Source: Kordiimonas laminariae (GTDB lineage Bacteria; Pseudomonadota; Alphaproteobacteria; Sphingomonadales; Kordiimonadaceae). Taken from it: a DNA stretch of 64,000 nt. Position 1 is the stretch's first letter. Each line of letters starts with the position of its first letter. The position numbers and the translations under genes were made by a program. Shown here piece by piece: positions 9,681 to 18,240 of this stretch. A model generated the notes under the pieces. The model did not search any database. It was not told the origin of the DNA and worked only from the letters and a program-made list of their open reading frames with translations. The stretch spans positions 62,001 through 126,000 of the forward strand of contig NZ_JAKQZA010000003.1 in assembly GCF_023008165.1 (NCBI RefSeq), given 5' to 3'.

Positions 9681-9706
9681 GCTGTGCTGAGCGCACACTT
9701 GCTAAT

Positions 9707-9740
9707 CCCCCCTTGGTAAGGCATTTTATCAGGGGGTTTT
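9707..9740 (+). terminator. Terminator after the phosphodiesterase gene
   Basis: A C5-6/G5 stem extended by TGGTAA/TTATCA is followed by TTTTC. It lies 26 bp after the stop and just before the next gene. Confidence 0.65.
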
Positions 9741-9756
9741 CTTTAGGATATCGCTT

Positions 9757-10614
9757 GTGAATAGTTTGAAACTTCTGTTGTCATTCATGTTGATTACCTT
9801 ATTGGGGCCATCTTTCGAAGTTTCCTCACAAGACAAACCACGCGTGCGTATTCCGCCAGCAAACCAGTTACCACTGAACAATCCTACCAGTTTTCACCGC
9901 CGAGCTGTAGATAGCACTGAAGCCCCATGGAAAGCTGTGGGCCGCGTTAACATCGCAGGTCGGGCACATTGTAGCGGCAGCCTGATTGCCGAAGATATCG
10001 TGCTTACTGCCGCACACTGTCTCTATGCTAAATGGTCTCAGGAAATGGTGATACCAACCACGGTACATTTTCTCGCAGGGTATGCTCGCGGTGAATACGC
10101 AGCTCATACGCTAGTACAATCCTATGTAGTCAGCCCTTCCTTTGATGGCAGTGCTGGAGCAGCCAGAAGAAACCTTCCAAACGACTGGGCTTTACTTAAA
10201 CTAGCAGACCCTATCGGTAAGGAACATGGTTTTCTGGAACTACATGATAAAATGAAGCTCACCAGCGAAGAGCAAGACGTAGAAGAAATTTCAAAAGCTC
10301 TGGAAAAAATTGAACTCTCAACCTCCAAAATCACCACTGCGGGTTACCCCGGAGACAGATCACATCTACTGTCTCTGGAAGAAAACTGTAAAATCACAGG
10401 TTCTCTCGCACGCGGCCATGTGATGCTGACCAACTGTATCTCTATCCGTGGTGATAGCGGCGGACCTGTCCTTCAGTTCATTGATAATGAATGGGTCATC
10501 ATCGGTATTCAGGTGGCCTCCACAAAGCTTGGGAACCGTAATGCTAGCATCGGAGTTTCCGCGCTTGCATTCCGCAGAGAGTTTTACAAACTTCTAAACT
10601 CCACAAAGAATTAA
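9757..10614 (+). CDS. Trypsin-like serine protease, exported
   Basis: The 285-aa protein begins at a GTG with AGGA 8 nt upstream and has a signal peptide ending near residue 25. The chymotrypsin-fold triad is clear: His87 in VLTAAHC, Asp143 in NDWALLKL and Ser234 in RGDSGGPV. Cysteines flank the active site (Cys72/Cys88, Cys211/Cys227 approximately), which would form disulfides in an oxidising compartment. An insertion rich in Glu and Lys (about 160-190) is unusual for the family. It follows the phosphodiesterase in the same direction but behind a terminator. Confidence 0.88.
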   Translation: MNSLKLLLSFMLITLLGPSFEVSSQDKPRVRIPPANQLPLNNPTSFHRRAVDSTEAPWKAVGRVNIAGRAHCSGSLIAEDIVLTAAHCLYAKWSQEMVIPTTVHFLAGYARGEYAAHTLVQSYVVSPSFDGSAGAARRNLPNDWALLKLADPIGKEHGFLELHDKMKLTSEEQDVEEISKALEKIELSTSKITTAGYPGDRSHLLSLEENCKITGSLARGHVMLTNCISIRGDSGGPVLQFIDNEWVIIGIQVASTKLGNRNASIGVSALAFRREFYKLLNSTKN

Positions 10615-10698
10615 AATTTTGCTCACATAAAGTTAATCTGGCTTGAAGAAAATCTGGCTCTCTCTAAACTCCGAGCAAAATTAAAGCAGGATAGACCC

Positions 10699-11115
10699 AT
10701 GGCAGATATTGAGTTTGGTGATCGCTCAAATAAAAAAGAGCTTGAAGAAGGCAACATTTTCAGCCCGAAGTTTGATGACAGAGGACTTATCCCTGTAGTT
10801 ACCACCTGCCATGAAACCGGAACAGTTTTGATGCAGGCATGGATGAATGCCGAGGCTATTAAATGCACCATCGAAACTGGTGAAGCGCACTATTACAGCC
10901 GCTCCAGAAATGAACTATGGCACAAGGGCAAAACATCCGGCGAATATCAGGTGGTAAAAGATTTCCGTACTGACTGTGACCAAGATGCCCTTTGGCTTGT
11001 GGTAGAACAGAAAGGCGGCAAATGCTGTCACGTTGGATATCCCGCCTGTTTTTATCGTTCACTACCTGTAGGTGAAACAGTGGATGGGCAAGTTTCACTT
11101 ACCATTAAACAATAG
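10699..11115 (+). CDS. hisI: Phosphoribosyl-AMP cyclohydrolase
   Basis: The 138-aa enzyme opens the purine ring of phosphoribosyl-AMP in histidine synthesis. The Mg/Zn-binding signature DCDQD (92-96) and the zinc cysteine cluster [15 protein letters not shown] (106-120) are complete, as is [18 protein letters not shown]. It is a stand-alone HisI without the HisE domain. In many alphaproteobacteria hisI directly follows folE; here 4.5 kb of exported hydrolase genes lie between them. Confidence 0.95.
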   Translation: MADIEFGDRSNKKELEEGNIFSPKFDDRGLIPVVTTCHETGTVLMQAWMNAEAIKCTIETGEAHYYSRSRNELWHKGKTSGEYQVVKDFRTDCDQDALWLVVEQKGGKCCHVGYPACFYRSLPVGETVDGQVSLTIKQ

Positions 11116-11226
11116 TTATATTATAACAATTCAACGCACATTTTAATCTACTGAGCGCAATTTCCTGTTCACAGAGCAAGCTGCCTCTATCCTGCCGTCA
11201 TGCATTCTTTCAGGGAGATAATTGTG

Positions 11227-11664
11227 ATGCGCCCATCCAAATGGAAAATTCCAGCCATTCTTCTAATGATCTTTTCCTGTGCGCTTACCGCCACTGCAAG
11301 TGATGATGAGGCACAGATCAGAGCTGCGGTAATGAAGTACTTTGAAGGTATTGGGGAAGGAAGCTTTGAGAAGCTATCAAGCGCTTTCCACTCTAAATCC
11401 CGCATGCTGACCGCTGAAAAAGATGATACAGGCAATGCTTACCTCAAGATATGGGAAATGGAACCAACCATCAAAAGGTGGAGCAAAAGCACGCCGCCGA
11501 AGCGAGAGCGTACACATGAAATCCTCAATATGCATATCATGGATGGTCGCCTTGCCTCTGTGTCATTTGATTTAGACGGCCGGTACTATGATTTGCTGAC
11601 GTTAGCCAAGATGGATGGTGAGTGGAAAATCATCAACAAAGCTTTCATTAGACAGAAGAAGTAA
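11227..11664 (+). CDS. Exported SnoaL/lumazine-binding-like protein
   Basis: A 145-aa protein with a signal peptide (KWKIPAILLMIFSCALTATA) followed by a small alpha+beta domain: an N-terminal helix (EAQIRAAVMKYFEGIGEG), strands around AFHSKSRML and a C-terminal GEWKIINKAF. This layout matches the NTF2-like 'putative lumazine-binding' family, whose function is not established. AGGGAG lies 10 nt before the ATG. No partner gene is evident. Confidence 0.7.
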   Translation: MRPSKWKIPAILLMIFSCALTATASDDEAQIRAAVMKYFEGIGEGSFEKLSSAFHSKSRMLTAEKDDTGNAYLKIWEMEPTIKRWSKSTPPKRERTHEILNMHIMDGRLASVSFDLDGRYYDLLTLAKMDGEWKIINKAFIRQKK

Positions 11665-11713
11665 TTCCAAGACGACAGCGAGAAAGCCTCCTTAAAGGCT
11701 TCGCATATGTGGG

Positions 11714-11745
11714 AGTGGTTCCGGCCTCGCACCGGAACCACTTTT
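11714..11745 (+). terminator. Terminator after the SnoaL-like gene
   Basis: An 11-bp perfect stem (AGTGGTTCCGG / CCGGAACCACT) with a 7-nt loop is followed by TTT. Confidence 0.75.
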
Positions 11746-11857
11746 ATCTCTTTAAGCCCCAATTCACGAAACTGTTGATGCTCATTACTTACCCACGACT
11801 GGATAAGATAATCGCCCGAGCCTATATTAGAAAAAAACTAATCAACAGGGTTACATC

Positions 11858-12628
11858 ATGGCGTCTCTTGAAATTATTCAAATCCCGGTAATGCAGGATA
11901 ATTATCTCTATCTCATTCATGAACCGAACAGTGGAGAAACAGCAATCGTTGATCCAGCGGTCGAAGAACCTGTGATTGAAGCGCTAGAAAAACGCGGGTG
12001 GCAATTAACTCATATTATCAACACCCATCACCACTGGGATCACACAGGCGCCAACCTTGTTCTAAAAGAAAAATACAATGCAACTATTGTTGGTGCTGCA
12101 ATTGATAGAGAACGTATCCCGGGTATTGATATAGCAGTCGGCGAAGGCGATACTTTTCAGCTAGGCTCTGAAAAAGCAGATATTTATTTTGTGCCTGGCC
12201 ACACAAGCGGTCATATTGCTTACCACTTCCCAACAGCCAAGGCACTGTTCTGTGGAGATACGATGTTTTCCATGGGATGTGGGCGCCTGTTCGAAGGTAC
12301 AGCGGAAGAAATGTGGCACTCGCTCAGCAAATTAATGAGGTTACCAGATGACACTCAAATTTGCTGTGCACATGAATATACAACGGCAAACGGTATGTTT
12401 GCACTTGCTATTGAACCAAACAATCAATCTCTACACACCCGCATGGCAGAGGTAGAAGCTTTAAGATCACAAGATAAACCGACAGTTCCGACGGTTCTAT
12501 CTCTGGAAAAAGCAACAAACCCGTTCCTTCGCCCCGACAGTTTGGAAATACAGGAAACTCTCGAAATGGTCGGAGCTCCTATCACTAAGGTTTTTGCTGA
12601 AATCCGCAGTAGAAAAGATAACTTCTAG
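11858..12628 (+). CDS. gloB: Hydroxyacylglutathione hydrolase (glyoxalase II)
   Basis: The 256-aa metallo-beta-lactamase-fold enzyme hydrolyses S-lactoylglutathione to lactate and glutathione, completing methylglyoxal detoxification. Metal ligands are visible in THHHWDH (His57, His59, Asp61, His62), PGHTSGH, FCGDTMF and CAHEYT. The C-terminal substrate domain ends with NPFLRPDS and EIRSRKDNF, typical of GloB. Length is normal. The gene stands alone between terminator hairpins and the S9 peptidase. Confidence 0.95.
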   Translation: MASLEIIQIPVMQDNYLYLIHEPNSGETAIVDPAVEEPVIEALEKRGWQLTHIINTHHHWDHTGANLVLKEKYNATIVGAAIDRERIPGIDIAVGEGDTFQLGSEKADIYFVPGHTSGHIAYHFPTAKALFCGDTMFSMGCGRLFEGTAEEMWHSLSKLMRLPDDTQICCAHEYTTANGMFALAIEPNNQSLHTRMAEVEALRSQDKPTVPTVLSLEKATNPFLRPDSLEIQETLEMVGAPITKVFAEIRSRKDNF

Positions 12629-12764
12629 TTTTCTACACGATAAAGCGTTTCATGGGCGCGATAAGCTGAGTGATTTTTTCCAGTCTCGGCTTGCGCTTTA
12701 CGGTGTTTTCATAAACACTTGCCCACGAACTAAACGTAAGTCCGATAACCTCGGAGGGGGACCA

Positions 12765-14861
12765 ATGAAAAATAAAACAATAGGAGCATTGATGGCTGCA
12801 TCACTTACAGCCAGCGCTGCGATTGCTGAAGATGATAAATTCCTTTGGCTTGAAGACGTTCAAGGCAAAAAGGCGCTTGAATGGGTTGCTGAAAAGAACA
12901 AACATTCTCTAGGTATTCTTGAGAATGACAGCCGTTTCAAAGGCCTGATGGAACGGTCGCTCAAAGATTATAACGCTACAGATAAAATTGCCTACAGCGG
13001 CCTTTATGGCGGTGCGGTACATAACTTCTGGCAGGATAGCGATCATGTTCGCGGTATCTGGCGCCGGACAAGCATGAAATCCTATGCAACAGATGATACC
13101 AAATGGGTTGATATCCTTGACTTCGATCAGCTGGCAAAAGACGAAGGCGAGAATTGGGTATATAAAGGTCGTGATTGTCTTGCTCCTGATTTTGGCCGTT
13201 GCCTGGTCCGTCTGTCACGTGGCGGTGGTGATGCTGTTGTTGTGCGTGAATTTGATGCTGTAACCAAACGCTTTGTGGATGGTGGCTTTTCAACTCCAGA
13301 AGCCAAACAAAACGTAGCCTGGGTTGATGCAGATCATATCATGATCGCCACAGACTTCGGCGAAGGTACAATGAATACAAGCGGTTACGCTCGTCAGGTT
13401 CGCCTTTGGAAACGCGGCACCCCCCTTTCAAGTGCCAAGATGCTGATCAACGCACCAGAGGATGTTACCTTTAACTTCCCAATGACAAGCCACCGCCCAG
13501 ACGGCACATACACAGGCGTGATCCAGGGTCCTGATTTCTTCACACAAGTTATCCATATTATGGAAGGCACACTTGAAGAACCTGAGCTCACCGAGCTTGA
13601 TCTGCCTAAAGGTATCGATTTTCAAGGCTTCTTTGCCGATATGATGCTTATCCTGATGAGGAAAGACTGGGCTGTTGGTGGTAAAACCGTGAAAGCAGGC
13701 AGCCTTGTTTCCATCAAGGTTGAAGATGCTATGCGCGGCCGCCCTGAAATGAGCCTCACCACTGTTTATGCACCAGCTGCAAGTGGTGCGATTGAAGGCG
13801 TAAATATCGGTAAAAACCGTGTATTTGTAAGCGTGCTTGATGATGTAACTGGCCAGCTAATGGAAGCAATGCCGTCTAACACTGGCTGGAACACAAAGAA
13901 TCTTGGCATGCCTGCCAATGGCTCTTTGAATGTAATCAGCGCTGACGAATGGTCTGACAACGCATATGTAAATTTCGAAAGCTACCTTCAGCCAGATACG
14001 CTTTACACTATCTCCCGCGGCGGCAAACCAGAGGAAACAAAATCCCTACCTGCTCGTTTTGATGCGAAAGACTTGGTAACGGAACAGAAGTTTGCAACAA
14101 GTGCAGACGGCACCAAAGTTCCTTATTTCCTTGTGCGCCACAAGAATACCAAACTTGATAACACAACACCTACAATTCTATATGGCTATGGCGGTTTTGA
14201 AATCGCGCTAACACCGGGATATCTCTCTGGCGTTGGTAAGCTTTGGCTTCAGGAAGGCGGCGCCTACGTTGTTGCCAACATCCGTGGTGGTGGCGAGTAT
14301 GGGCCAGCTTGGCACCAGGCAGCTCTTAAGGAAAACCGTCAACGTGCCTATGATGATTTCATCGCGGTTGCGGAAGATTTGATTTCAAGCGGCGTTACAT
14401 CCCCGCAGCACTTAGGTATTCGTGGCGGTTCAAACGGCGGTCTGTTGATGGGTGTTATGACAACACAGCGCCCTGATCTATTCAACGCAGTTATCTGTGC
14501 AGTACCTCTTCTTGATATGATGCGCTACCACACCCTTCTTGCTGGTGCATCATGGATGGGTGAATACGGTAACCCTGACATTGCTGAAGAACGCGATTTC
14601 ATTGCAAAATATTCGCCGTACCAAAATCTGAAAGCTGATGAAACTTACCCAGAGGTATTCTTCTATACATCCACGAAAGATGACCGCGTACATCCGGGTC
14701 ACGCTCGTAAGATGGCTGCCAAGATGCTCGATATGGGTAAACCAGTTCTTTACTATGAAAACACAGAAGGTGGTCACTCAGCTGCAGCAAACCTGAAACA
14801 GCGCGCTTACACAGATGCCCTGCAGGTTGTTTATGCCCTCAAGAAACTAAGCGACAAATAA
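12765..14861 (+). CDS. S9 prolyl oligopeptidase family peptidase, exported
   Basis: The 698-aa protein begins with a signal peptide (MKNKTIGALMAASLTASAAIA) directly behind GGAGGGGGACCA. An N-terminal beta-propeller region is followed by an alpha/beta hydrolase domain with the oligopeptidase nucleophile motif RGGSNGG (Ser556), the acid in TKDDRV (Asp640) and EGGHS (His671). The conserved LWLEDVQGKKALEWV opening is the prolyl oligopeptidase N-terminus. The enzyme probably cleaves short peptides in the periplasm. The frame extends upstream to 12594 into gloB, but the ribosome site and signal peptide fix the start here. Confidence 0.92.
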   Translation: MKNKTIGALMAASLTASAAIAEDDKFLWLEDVQGKKALEWVAEKNKHSLGILENDSRFKGLMERSLKDYNATDKIAYSGLYGGAVHNFWQDSDHVRGIWRRTSMKSYATDDTKWVDILDFDQLAKDEGENWVYKGRDCLAPDFGRCLVRLSRGGGDAVVVREFDAVTKRFVDGGFSTPEAKQNVAWVDADHIMIATDFGEGTMNTSGYARQVRLWKRGTPLSSAKMLINAPEDVTFNFPMTSHRPDGTYTGVIQGPDFFTQVIHIMEGTLEEPELTELDLPKGIDFQGFFADMMLILMRKDWAVGGKTVKAGSLVSIKVEDAMRGRPEMSLTTVYAPAASGAIEGVNIGKNRVFVSVLDDVTGQLMEAMPSNTGWNTKNLGMPANGSLNVISADEWSDNAYVNFESYLQPDTLYTISRGGKPEETKSLPARFDAKDLVTEQKFATSADGTKVPYFLVRHKNTKLDNTTPTILYGYGGFEIALTPGYLSGVGKLWLQEGGAYVVANIRGGGEYGPAWHQAALKENRQRAYDDFIAVAEDLISSGVTSPQHLGIRGGSNGGLLMGVMTTQRPDLFNAVICAVPLLDMMRYHTLLAGASWMGEYGNPDIAEERDFIAKYSPYQNLKADETYPEVFFYTSTKDDRVHPGHARKMAAKMLDMGKPVLYYENTEGGHSAAANLKQRAYTDALQVVYALKKLSDK

Positions 14862-14867
14862 AACAAA

Positions 14868-14892
14868 ACTGGATCACTTAATGTGATCCAGT
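14868..14892 (+). terminator. Hairpin downstream of the S9 peptidase
   Basis: A perfect 10-bp stem (ACTGGATCAC / GTGATCCAGT) with a 5-nt loop lies 6 bp after the stop. It lacks a T tract, so termination is uncertain. Confidence 0.45.
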
Positions 14893-14965
14893 GCCCAAGA
14901 TTTACTAGCTTTTAAATAGCCACACGAAATCCTATATATCCGCAAATACGGTGTAGGAGAGTAAT

Positions 14966-15460
14966 GTGGCTATTATGATTAGAGAAGCAGCGGAAGCTGA
15001 TTTCGGTGCAATTTGGAATATATTTCATCCTATTGTCAAAGCTGGTACCACATATGCGTTCAATCCTGACACCACAAAAGATGAAGCTTTTAATCTCTGG
15101 ATGAATCAACCTCGCCGCACGTTCGTGGCCGAAGAAAATGGTGAAATTCTAGGGACCTATTATATCAAAGCTAATCAGGCTGGTCCCGGAAGCCATATTG
15201 CAAATTGTGGTTATATGGTTGGGAAAAATGCACAAGGCAAAGGTATTGCCACGAAAATGTGCGAACACTCTCAGGAAGTGGCGTTATTACTCGGCTTCAA
15301 AGGCATGCAGTTCAACTCTGTAGTTTCAACCAACACACGCGCTGTAGCCTTATGGAAATCACTAGGCTTTGAAACTATTGGCACATTGCCAAAAGCATTT
15401 GAGCACCCACAAGATGGTTATGTGGATGCCCATGTTATGTTCAAATGGTTGGCAGCCTAG
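14966..15460 (+). CDS. GNAT N-acetyltransferase
   Basis: The 164-aa protein has the GNAT order: an N-terminal MIREAAEADFGAIW, the acetyl-CoA pyrophosphate loop VGKNAQGKGIATKMCEHS (about 90-107) and a C-terminal TNTRAVALWKSLGFETIG. Substrate unknown; relatives acetylate small molecules or protein N-termini. Translation most likely begins at GTG 14966, 7 nt after AGGAG; an ATG lies three codons later. It converges with, and overlaps by 4 bp, the small membrane protein gene. Confidence 0.85.
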   Translation: MAIMIREAAEADFGAIWNIFHPIVKAGTTYAFNPDTTKDEAFNLWMNQPRRTFVAEENGEILGTYYIKANQAGPGSHIANCGYMVGKNAQGKGIATKMCEHSQEVALLLGFKGMQFNSVVSTNTRAVALWKSLGFETIGTLPKAFEHPQDGYVDAHVMFKWLAA

Positions 15461-15681
15461 CTTTTCGATGAAAACATCCGTTTGACTGCTCGACATTCCG
15501 CACGTGCCTGTTCACGCATATCACCAAACAGCATACTGCTGCCGAACCAGCCAACAACCAACAGCATTAGCATGGTTGATGCTGCTTTATCATCATCAAT
15601 AACAAGCGCCGATGCCAACATCATTGCAGCCCATAAAATTGCATTTGCAATAGCTTGTTTCTTCATTGGTGCATTTGCCAT
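15457..15681 (-). CDS. Small two-helix membrane protein
   Basis: A 74-aa protein with two hydrophobic segments (about 11-27 and 35-52) separated by IDDDKAAS and ending in a basic tail (REQARAECRAVKRMFSSK). I do not recognise the family. It is the last gene of a leftward group that begins with the 162-aa membrane protein and the XRE regulator, so it probably belongs to that cassette. Confidence 0.6.
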   Translation of the reverse strand: MANAPMKKQAIANAILWAAMMLASALVIDDDKAASTMLMLLVVGWFGSSMLFGDMREQARAECRAVKRMFSSKS

Positions 15682-15704
15682 TTTCTATCCTTTCTATCGT
15701 AACG

Positions 15705-15827
15705 TTATTCTTTTGGTTCAATTGGTTTTTCATGTGTAGATTCATAGCGCTGTTCGGTCGGCTTCTGTTCATCTGAAGCTCCAACAAAAAATGCTATAAT
15801 GAGTGCAACGAGTAACCCCAACATCAT
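15705..15827 (-). CDS. Short single-span membrane peptide
   Basis: A 40-codon frame begins ATG ATG behind a GGGGGAA ribosome site, 6 bp after the XRE stop codon. The product has one hydrophobic helix (LGLLVALIIAFFVGA) and a charged C-terminal tail. Its position and ribosome site suggest a real gene in the XRE cassette, but coding potential cannot be tested on so short a frame. Confidence 0.5.
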   Translation of the reverse strand: MMLGLLVALIIAFFVGASDEQKPTEQRYESTHEKPIEPKE

Positions 15828-15833
15828 TTCCCC

Positions 15834-16040
15834 CTATTCATTCAGCGAAAAAATCTCTTCTACCGGCACATCAAAATGCCGTGCAATTTTCAGTGCTATC
15901 ACCGTTGATGGAATGAATTTGCCTACTTCAATGGTGCTGATAGTTTTCCTCGAAACACCTATTCTCTCTGCCAATTCACCTTGGCTGATCCGGTGCTCTG
16001 CCCGGTAAACACGGATGCGGTTATTCAGTTCGCTGCTCAT
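15834..16040 (-). CDS. XRE-family HTH regulator
   Basis: A 68-aa protein that is just a helix-turn-helix domain: RISQGELAERIGVSRKTISTIEVGKFIPSTVIALKIARHFDVPVEEIF. It resembles the short Cro/cI-like regulators (YozG type) that typically pair with a membrane protein. Its ATG overlaps the stop of that membrane gene (ATGA). Autoregulation is likely given the symmetric element just upstream of the operon at 16546-16578. Confidence 0.85.
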   Translation of the reverse strand: MSSELNNRIRVYRAEHRISQGELAERIGVSRKTISTIEVGKFIPSTVIALKIARHFDVPVEEIFSLNE

Positions 16041-16525
16041 GCCTCAGGCTCCACACCAAAGTCATCGTCTTCTTCATCGCTATCGTCACGGATTGCAAAA
16101 AAGAAAGATACGCTTGCCGTACCTAGCAACATCGCAAGCACGAAATGAATAGCGACTTCACCAGTTATTTCTAAAAGCAACTCCTCAGCAAACATCTGAC
16201 CATATACGAGCACAAGGAAAGTAAATGAGAACGCCTTCAACGTTGCCTTTTTGAAACCCTCTACAATAAACCCTTCAGGTTCCCTGCATGCAGACTTGTT
16301 ATTATATCTACGACGCATGAGCGGGATAAATGACGGCAATATAAGAAGCAGCACAGCAATGGCAGATGCCTTGCTTGCATACCCAAGTATCTGGTCCACT
16401 TCTTCCGAGCTATAAACCCGCACGATATCCGCCACATAATTCAGCGACAGTACAAAGAAAGCCACCGCAACACGCTGCATGAAGCGATCATAAAGCTGAG
16501 GCGTCGATATTTCTTTTTTTGTCAT
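16037..16525 (-). CDS. Membrane protein paired with the XRE regulator
   Basis: A 162-aa protein with four probable membrane helices (about 15-32, 48-66, 90-112, 121-141) and a very acidic C-terminus (DDSDEEDDDFGVEPEA). It resembles the DUF2178-like proteins often encoded with short XRE regulators, but I cannot assign a function. The ATG at 16525 has AAAGGTG upstream; an earlier ATG at 16540 is possible. First gene of the cassette. Confidence 0.65.
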   Translation of the reverse strand: MTKKEISTPQLYDRFMQRVAVAFFVLSLNYVADIVRVYSSEEVDQILGYASKASAIAVLLLILPSFIPLMRRRYNNKSACREPEGFIVEGFKKATLKAFSFTFLVLVYGQMFAEELLLEITGEVAIHFVLAMLLGTASVSFFFAIRDDSDEEDDDFGVEPEA

Positions 16526-16545
16526 AACAGCACCTTTCATACAGG

Positions 16546-16578
16546 AACCTAAATGTATCTTTTTGATACCTACAGGTT
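16546..16578 (-). promoter_or_regulatory. Nested symmetric operator candidate of the XRE cassette
   Basis: The sequence has two concentric inverted repeats about one centre: AACCT-N4-GTATC-N5-GATAC-N4-AGGTT. It lies immediately upstream of the membrane protein start. This suits two dimers, or one extended dimer, of the 68-aa HTH protein. Confidence 0.5.
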
Positions 16579-16618
16579 ACAATATGGTAATTAAAGGTAC
16601 TTTGTCTAGAGGTGGAAG

Positions 16619-16661
16619 ACAAAAAAAAGCCCCTTAGCACCGAAACAGGTAATAAGAGGCT
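16619..16661 (-). terminator. Terminator of the DoxX gene
   Basis: On the minus strand AGCCTCTTATTACC folds imperfectly with GGTGCTAAGGGGCT and is followed by eight T residues, 20 bp after the DoxX stop. Confidence 0.65.
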
Positions 16662-16680
16662 GATTCCACATAAAACTTTT

Positions 16681-17124
16681 TTAGCTTTTTCGGCTTGATA
16701 TCCAGCTATCCACAGTCAAAAACACTGTTGATGAGGGTAACATCAACAGGAAAATCACCAATACAAACCGCGTAAATGTATGCCCATCAATATCAAAAAG
16801 CGGCTGCTGAAGTGCATGCCCGTATGTGGTGAGCAATAAAAGCAGCCCCACACTTGTTAAGGTCAATTTACGCCAAAGCCCAGCGAGCAACGCGAGACCC
16901 GCAGCCAATTCCAACACGGGAATAGAAAGCCCAAGTGCCCATAAAAGCCACTCAGGTATCCAGTGCACTTCAAATCCTTTGATAAAGAAGTTTTCTGCAT
17001 GCTTGGCTGGTGTCAGAACAAATACTTTCCAGTAGCCTGCCATTAGAAACAGTATGCCTAACATCCAGCGCGCTAAAAACTCTGCGATTACGGTGTTGGA
17101 TATTTCCTGGAATTTTTTAATCAT
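16681..17124 (-). CDS. DoxX family membrane protein
   Basis: A 147-aa protein with four membrane helices. The start FLARWMLGILFLMAGYWKVF and the central PVLELAAGLALLAGLWRKLT are the hallmarks of the DoxX family, small quinol-oxidase-associated or redox-linked membrane proteins. Specific function unknown. GGAGGG lies before the ATG. Transcribed in the same direction as ung, 78 bp downstream of it. Confidence 0.82.
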   Translation of the reverse strand: MIKKFQEISNTVIAEFLARWMLGILFLMAGYWKVFVLTPAKHAENFFIKGFEVHWIPEWLLWALGLSIPVLELAAGLALLAGLWRKLTLTSVGLLLLLTTYGHALQQPLFDIDGHTFTRFVLVIFLLMLPSSTVFLTVDSWISSRKS

Positions 17125-17202
17125 GCTCTGCCCTCCCTATAAGCAAGGGAGTATTTTTATGGCCGAGTTGGCATCAATCAATAAACAGCTTCGTGACCAG
17201 CA

Positions 17203-17898
17203 TCACTCGCTTAGTTCCGGCACCTGCCAGTTAATTGGTTCCTTACCGAGGCTTTGAAGATAACCATTTGCCTTTGAGAAGTGTTTGCACCCGAAGAAAC
17301 CACGGTATGCGCTTAAGGGGCTTGGATGCGGGCCAGCAAGTACCAGATGCTTGTTACGGTCAATCTTCTTGCCCTTTTTTTGGGCATAACTCCCCCAAAG
17401 AATAAAGACCAAACCTTCATGAGCCTGATTAAGTTCCGAGATAATCGCATCCGTAAATATCTCCCATCCCCTACCTTGATGGGATGCAGCATTATGGGCT
17501 TGCACTGTCAGTACGGCATTTAGCATCAACACGCCTTGTTCAGCCCAGGAAGCAAGATAACCGTGCCCTGGTTGCTTGATGCCTAGATCTTCTTCCTGTT
17601 CTTTATAGATGTTCACTAGTGATGGCGGAATTTTTACGCCCGGTTTCACAGAAAAGCTAAGCCCATGTGCCTGCTCCGGCCCGTGATATGGATCTTGCCC
17701 AATAATCACCACCTTCACTTTATCCACGGGAGTAAGATCAAGCGCTGAAAAATATTCGGAGCCCTTCGGAAAGATAGTTTTACCTGCCTGAAGTTCAGCC
17801 TGCAGAAAAGCTTTAAGGGATTTCATGTAATCCTTTTCAAATTCTGGCGCGAGCGCCGCTTTCCAGCTTTCTTCCAGTTTTATAGCAGTATCTGACAT
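17203..17898 (-). CDS. ung: Uracil-DNA glycosylase
   Basis: The 231-aa family 1 enzyme excises uracil from DNA in base excision repair. The water-activating motif GQDPYH (67-72, Asp69) and the DNA-intercalating loop [10 protein letters not shown] (191-200, His191) are intact, as is [10 protein letters not shown]. Length matches E. coli Ung. GGGAGG precedes the ATG. Confidence 0.97.
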   Translation of the reverse strand: MSDTAIKLEESWKAALAPEFEKDYMKSLKAFLQAELQAGKTIFPKGSEYFSALDLTPVDKVKVVIIGQDPYHGPEQAHGLSFSVKPGVKIPPSLVNIYKEQEEDLGIKQPGHGYLASWAEQGVLMLNAVLTVQAHNAASHQGRGWEIFTDAIISELNQAHEGLVFILWGSYAQKKGKKIDRNKHLVLAGPHPSPLSAYRGFFGCKHFSKANGYLQSLGKEPINWQVPELSE

Positions 17899-18240
17899 AT
17901 TAGCCTCCCTCAGTACCGCATATTTTGCACAGGCAGAGCTGTCACACCAGCATCATCAGAAAAATTCATCTACGACGTATCATTTTCAAATTTTCCAGCA
18001 TAGTCCAAAATCAAAGGAACATTTTTCCAAGCAACCACTCCTTCAGGACGAAAATTGCATAAAATAAATAATAATTAGGATTATTTTATAAATAAATTCC
18101 CATATTTCATTTTTAATAAAAAAATTTTCTACTCTATGACATAATTTCTTCTCGTTTGTTGCTCTAGAAGCGAATCCCTATTTTTTAGAGCATCGGGAAC
18201 AGCCCCTTGATCTGTTCCCTTCTTGTTTAGGAGAGTGACC
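17899..18240 (+). other. AT-rich intergenic promoter and leader region
   Basis: This 342-bp gap between divergent ung and cysG holds no gene. The middle (about 18055-18130) is very A/T-rich and probably contains the promoter of the sulfur operon. The last 80 bases hold two hairpins, annotated separately. Confidence 0.6.
18161..18219 (+). promoter_or_regulatory. Double-hairpin leader of the sulfate-assimilation operon
   Basis: A first stem (GCTCTAGAA, 18161-18169, with TTTTAGAGC, one wobble) is followed by a perfect 8-bp stem GGGAACAG / CTGTTCCC (18195-18219). The second is followed by TTCTTGTTT and then the AGGAG of cysG. This could be an attenuator or riboswitch-like leader; I could not match it to a known class. 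Confidence 0.45.

Noticed and set aside
11709-11891. Small frame after the SnoaL-like gene
   Set aside because: It runs through a terminator hairpin and overlaps the start of gloB; no ribosome site.
12594-12764. N-terminal extension of the S9 peptidase into gloB
   Set aside because: A signal peptide preceded by a strong ribosome site begins at 12765.
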